Shown piece by piece: positions 61,669 to 64,000 of a stretch of 64,000 nucleotides of DNA. A program made the position numbers and the translations under genes. The notes under the pieces were generated by a model. It worked only from the letters and a program-made list of their open reading frames with translations. It did not search any database and was not told the origin of the DNA. Positions within the stretch are counted from its first letter, which is position 1, and every line of letters begins with the position of its first letter. Source of the stretch: FW021-bin31 sp964478125 (GTDB taxonomy: Bacteria > Bacteroidota > Bacteroidia > Chitinophagales > Chitinophagaceae); contig CAYZGR010000005.1 in the NCBI GenBank assembly GCA_964478125.1, positions 1-64,000 of the forward strand, read 5' to 3'.

Positions 61669-62262
61669 TTAGAAATCCCCCCGGCGAAATTTTTCATGCA
61701 GGCCATGGGCAGGTAAAAATATCTGGAACCCCACGTTAAGTCCCAGGCGGTTAATCGTTGTTGCATTCCCAAAACCAAGGACCAGGTTATAATCCAAAGA
61801 AGCATCCAGGGATATGCCCCGTGTAATGAAGTAGGAAATGCCGGGGCCTACTTTAATTCCCAGCCCATTGGTACTTCCTCCTCCTTTACTGTGAGAAACG
61901 CCCTGGAAGCCTACGAATCCATCCACAAAAAAAGCGGCATGGGATGAAAAATTCAATTCTTCAGGGGTGGAAAAGTAATATCTGACCCAGGGCCCGATGC
62001 CATAAGAGAAAGTAGTTGGTGCATTTTTGGTGGCGGTCAACCCTAAATCTACCATGGCGCCCAAAGCCAGATTATTTTCAATAAAATAAGCCGCACCCGG
62101 AGTCAGTTCAAAATTAAAAACATTGCTGTGATTTTGAAAGGCGGCGCCTATATTGGCTACTTGTGCACCTATCATAAGGCTCCCTTTCTCTGTTTGAGCG
62201 GTGGCCTGCTGAAAGCCGATGAGCAGGATCAGCAGGGGAAGTACAAAACATATTTTTTTCAT
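61669..62262 (-). CDS. Outer-membrane beta-barrel protein
   Basis: A 197-residue exported protein: signal peptide ending ATAQ, then about eight amphipathic strands (GSLMIGAQVANIG, FNFELTPGAAYFI, LGLNVGFQIFLP) as in small OmpA/OprF-like porin-family barrels. Start ATG 62262; the longer frame begins with a TTG. It shares a promoter with recN downstream. Confidence 0.82.
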   Translation of the reverse strand: MKKICFVLPLLILLIGFQQATAQTEKGSLMIGAQVANIGAAFQNHSNVFNFELTPGAAYFIENNLALGAMVDLGLTATKNAPTTFSYGIGPWVRYYFSTPEELNFSSHAAFFVDGFVGFQGVSHSKGGGSTNGLGIKVGPGISYFITRGISLDASLDYNLVLGFGNATTINRLGLNVGFQIFLPAHGLHEKFRRGDF

Positions 62263-62283
62263 CTTTCGCAATTTATAAAGTTT

Positions 62284-62315
62284 CAAAATTATAGGGTCTT
62301 GCGTAAAGAAACAAA
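62284..62315 (-). promoter_or_regulatory. Promoter of the barrel-recN operon
   Basis: On the minus strand, TTTG (62312-62315), a 20-base spacer and TAATTTTG (62284-62291) match the -33/-7 consensus exactly. The leader is about 15 bases. Confidence 0.65.
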
Positions 62316-62401
62316 ATTAGTAAATCTGGAGTGGGAAGTGGAGCCTCAAACAATTTTGATCAATGGATGTTAGAATTCCATTAACCTTTTAATTTGATCT
62401 T

Positions 62402-62890
62402 ATGTTTTGTTCTGTCGAAGATTTTGCCAATACCTGGACTGTTGAAGCGCAGAAGACCAAAAAGTTGTTTAGCGCTTTATCCGATGATAGTTTGAATAAA
62501 GAATTACTTCCTGAGTATAAAACCATTGGCAGGCTGGCATTGCACATGATCAACAACCTTTGCAATACCGCTCCCCGATTAGGTTTTAATGAAATTGAAA
62601 AACCGGAATCCGGAGATACGGCCAAAGGCCTGGCCGCGGATTATAAAAGGGTCTCTGATGATTTCCTGAGGCAGATACAATCTAACTGGACAGATCATAT
62701 GCTTAAGGAAAAGATATCCCTCTTTGGGGCAATGTTCACGCGCTCCGAAGCCCTGGGCGTGATACTGCTTCATCAAATTCACCACAGAGCCCAAATTACC
62801 GTATTAATGAGGCTTGCAGGACTGGGCGAGATACCCGGAATGTACGGACCTTCCGCCTCCGATCAAAGAAAGGAAAAGGAAACTCCTTAG
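62402..62890 (+). CDS. DinB-family protein
   Basis: A 162-residue four-helix bundle of the DinB/YfiT metal-dependent superfamily. Metal-ligand histidines are suggested by ALHMIN (about H48) and LLHQIHHRAQ (about H123 and H127). Members include thiol transferases, such as bacillithiol S-transferase, and uncharacterised proteins. A link to the YpdA-like gene 7 kb away is speculative. Confidence 0.85.
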   Translation: MFCSVEDFANTWTVEAQKTKKLFSALSDDSLNKELLPEYKTIGRLALHMINNLCNTAPRLGFNEIEKPESGDTAKGLAADYKRVSDDFLRQIQSNWTDHMLKEKISLFGAMFTRSEALGVILLHQIHHRAQITVLMRLAGLGEIPGMYGPSASDQRKEKETP

Positions 62891-63042
62891 GCGCGTGGCC
62901 CTAATTTTTAGTTTCTTTTGACCAAAATCACAAAATATCAATAGCCAGATAAGAATCAGTTTCTAAACTTCAACTTTCAAGTTATCCCACTTAAAATAGG
63001 CGCTTTCGGATTAGATTGGTTTCCGGATCCGCCAAATTGAAT

Positions 63043-64000
63043 TTATATTTCATAAATATGCTCGAATTTTTCCCGCACATACTCCATATAGAAATTAAAG
63101 CTCAGGGGTTGTCCGGTTACTTTTTTACAGAGTTCTTCAGATAGATAGATCCTCCCCTTGCGGTGGATGTTTGTTCGAAGCCATTCGAGTAGCCCGGATA
63201 AATTTCCCATCTCGATTTGCCCTTTTAGATCGGGCAGTTGCTTTTGAACGGTATTAAAAAACTGTGTCGCATAAAAACTACCGAGTGAATAAGTGGGGAA
63301 ATAACCAAAACTGCCGTGGCTCCAGTGAACGTCCTGTAGCACGCCATTTCGATCATCCGGCACCGTAATGTCCAGGTAGGTTTTATACATTTCATTCCAG
63401 GCCTGTCTTAAATCCCGGGTTTGCAGATCTCCCGAAATCAATCTTTTTTCCAATTCATAACGGATCATGATGTGAAAATGATAGGTCAGTTCGTCTGATT
63501 CTGTACGGATCAGCGAAGGTTGTACTTTATTGATGCCTTTATAAAATTTTTCCAGACTGATGTCCGAAAGTTGTGCTTTGAAAACATTCTTTAATTCGGG
63601 ATAAAAATGTTTCCAATAGGCGAAGCTTCTGCCCACGTTGTTTTCCCAGAGCCGGGATTGAGATTCATGGATGGAAAGAGAGGCTGCCGCGCCTGCCGGC
63701 AATCCGTATTGCTCTTCAGGAAGACCTTGTTCATAGAGTGCATGTCCCCCTTCGTGTATACAACTCCAGGTCATATTCCCAAGATCATTTTCATCAATGC
63801 GGGTGGTCACGCGGACATCTTTCGGATTAAAACTCGTAGTGAAAGGGTGCTCGGAAATATCCTGTCTCCCGGCGTTAAAATCGTATCCCATTTTGCTCAA
63901 CAACATCAGTCCGAATTGCCATTGTTGATCTTTATCAAAATATTGATATAGAAAATCATTGTCTACTTGGGGCTTTCCCAGGAGTTTGTCCAGAAAGGGT
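63043..64000 (-). CDS. Carboxypeptidase M32 (Taq-type), 5' end beyond the window
   Basis: The C-terminal ~319 residues of a metallocarboxypeptidase. The zinc motif HEGGH with the following ALYEQG, and HESQSRLWENNVG that supplies the third ligand, are intact; the C-terminal SPxGYFPTY-type segment (SHGSFGYFPTYSLGS) is the M32 signature. The reading frame stays open to the right edge (codons upstream of 63906 read FLDKLLGKPQ...QWQFGL), so the ATG at 63906 is internal and the gene is cut by the window end. Full-length enzymes are about 500 residues. Confidence 0.95.
   Translation of the reverse strand, partial: PFLDKLLGKPQVDNDFLYQYFDKDQQWQFGLMLLSKMGYDFNAGRQDISEHPFTTSFNPKDVRVTTRIDENDLGNMTWSCIHEGGHALYEQGLPEEQYGLPAGAAASLSIHESQSRLWENNVGRSFAYWKHFYPELKNVFKAQLSDISLEKFYKGINKVQPSLIRTESDELTYHFHIMIRYELEKRLISGDLQTRDLRQAWNEMYKTYLDITVPDDRNGVLQDVHWSHGSFGYFPTYSLGSFYATQFFNTVQKQLPDLKGQIEMGNLSGLLEWLRTNIHRKGRIYLSEELCKKVTGQPLSFNFYMEYVREKFEHIYEI

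Noticed and set aside
1..64000. tRNA, rRNA, riboswitch, CRISPR array, transposase or integrase
   Set aside because: Intergenic regions were read for T-loop sequences, regularly spaced repeats and transposase or integrase motifs; none was convincing.

Overview
The window reads as a chromosomal contig from a member of the Bacteroidota, most likely Chitinophagia/Chitinophagaceae-like (inference). The reasons are the near-repeated promoter form TTG-N19/20-TAnnTTTG with little Shine-Dalgarno signal, a GldB gliding lipoprotein, the ftsX-DUF3098-uppP order, an AtpB with a signal-like N-terminus, a long ECF sigma/anti-sigma pair, and 'SusD-era' carbohydrate genes such as GH88-KduI-SDR. No rRNA, tRNA, CRISPR array, prophage or insertion sequence was seen. 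A run of exactly 100 N (7922-8021) marks a scaffold join of unknown true length. No gene-free stretch exceeds 300 bases; the longest are 4169-4420, 37364-37597 and 9947-10168.

Layout. 1-16 kb: a DksA-like protein with a histone-like tail behind ileS, an FAD dehydrogenase, aldo/keto reductase, tpx, the gap, parE, an ilvE-ispH pair, an unknown gene-rdgB-thioesterase operon, and an aldehyde dehydrogenase. 16-26 kb: egtB-egtD (ergothioneine), a membrane pyrophosphatase (hppA), a secreted barrel-like protein and the ATP synthase operon atpBEFHA, which has an internal terminator after atpE and ends without atpG. 26-33 kb: ferritin, an MBL hydrolase, an 1117-residue outer-membrane protein combining a dead peptidase-like domain, a beta-propeller and an Omp85-like barrel, and an ECF sigma factor overlapping a gene for an anti-sigma/outer-membrane-barrel fusion. 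33-37.4 kb: uronate catabolism (GH88 lipoprotein, KduI, SDR) under a LacI-type palindrome, interrupted by an AT-rich methyltransferase. 37.6-47 kb: transaldolase, thioesterases, FtcD-LpxK, a PurF-like protein, a lactonase-like lipoprotein and a CLC channel.

47-52 kb is the most unusual part. Four tightly packed minus-strand genes encode a LysM/double-psi-barrel protein, GldB, a secreted protein carrying a DLDDTA motif of the class II terpene-cyclase type, and a protein with both aspartate-rich motifs of the class I squalene/phytoene-synthase fold. I do not know a described system with this composition and regard it as the best candidate for something new. 52-64 kb is housekeeping: proline dehydrogenase, AlaX-like editing protein, YpdA-like reductase, YciO/Sua5-like protein, MtgA, UppP, FtsX, RecN, a DinB-like protein and the 3' part of an M32 carboxypeptidase gene running off the right edge.

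All functional calls come from reading motifs by eye; no database search was run.
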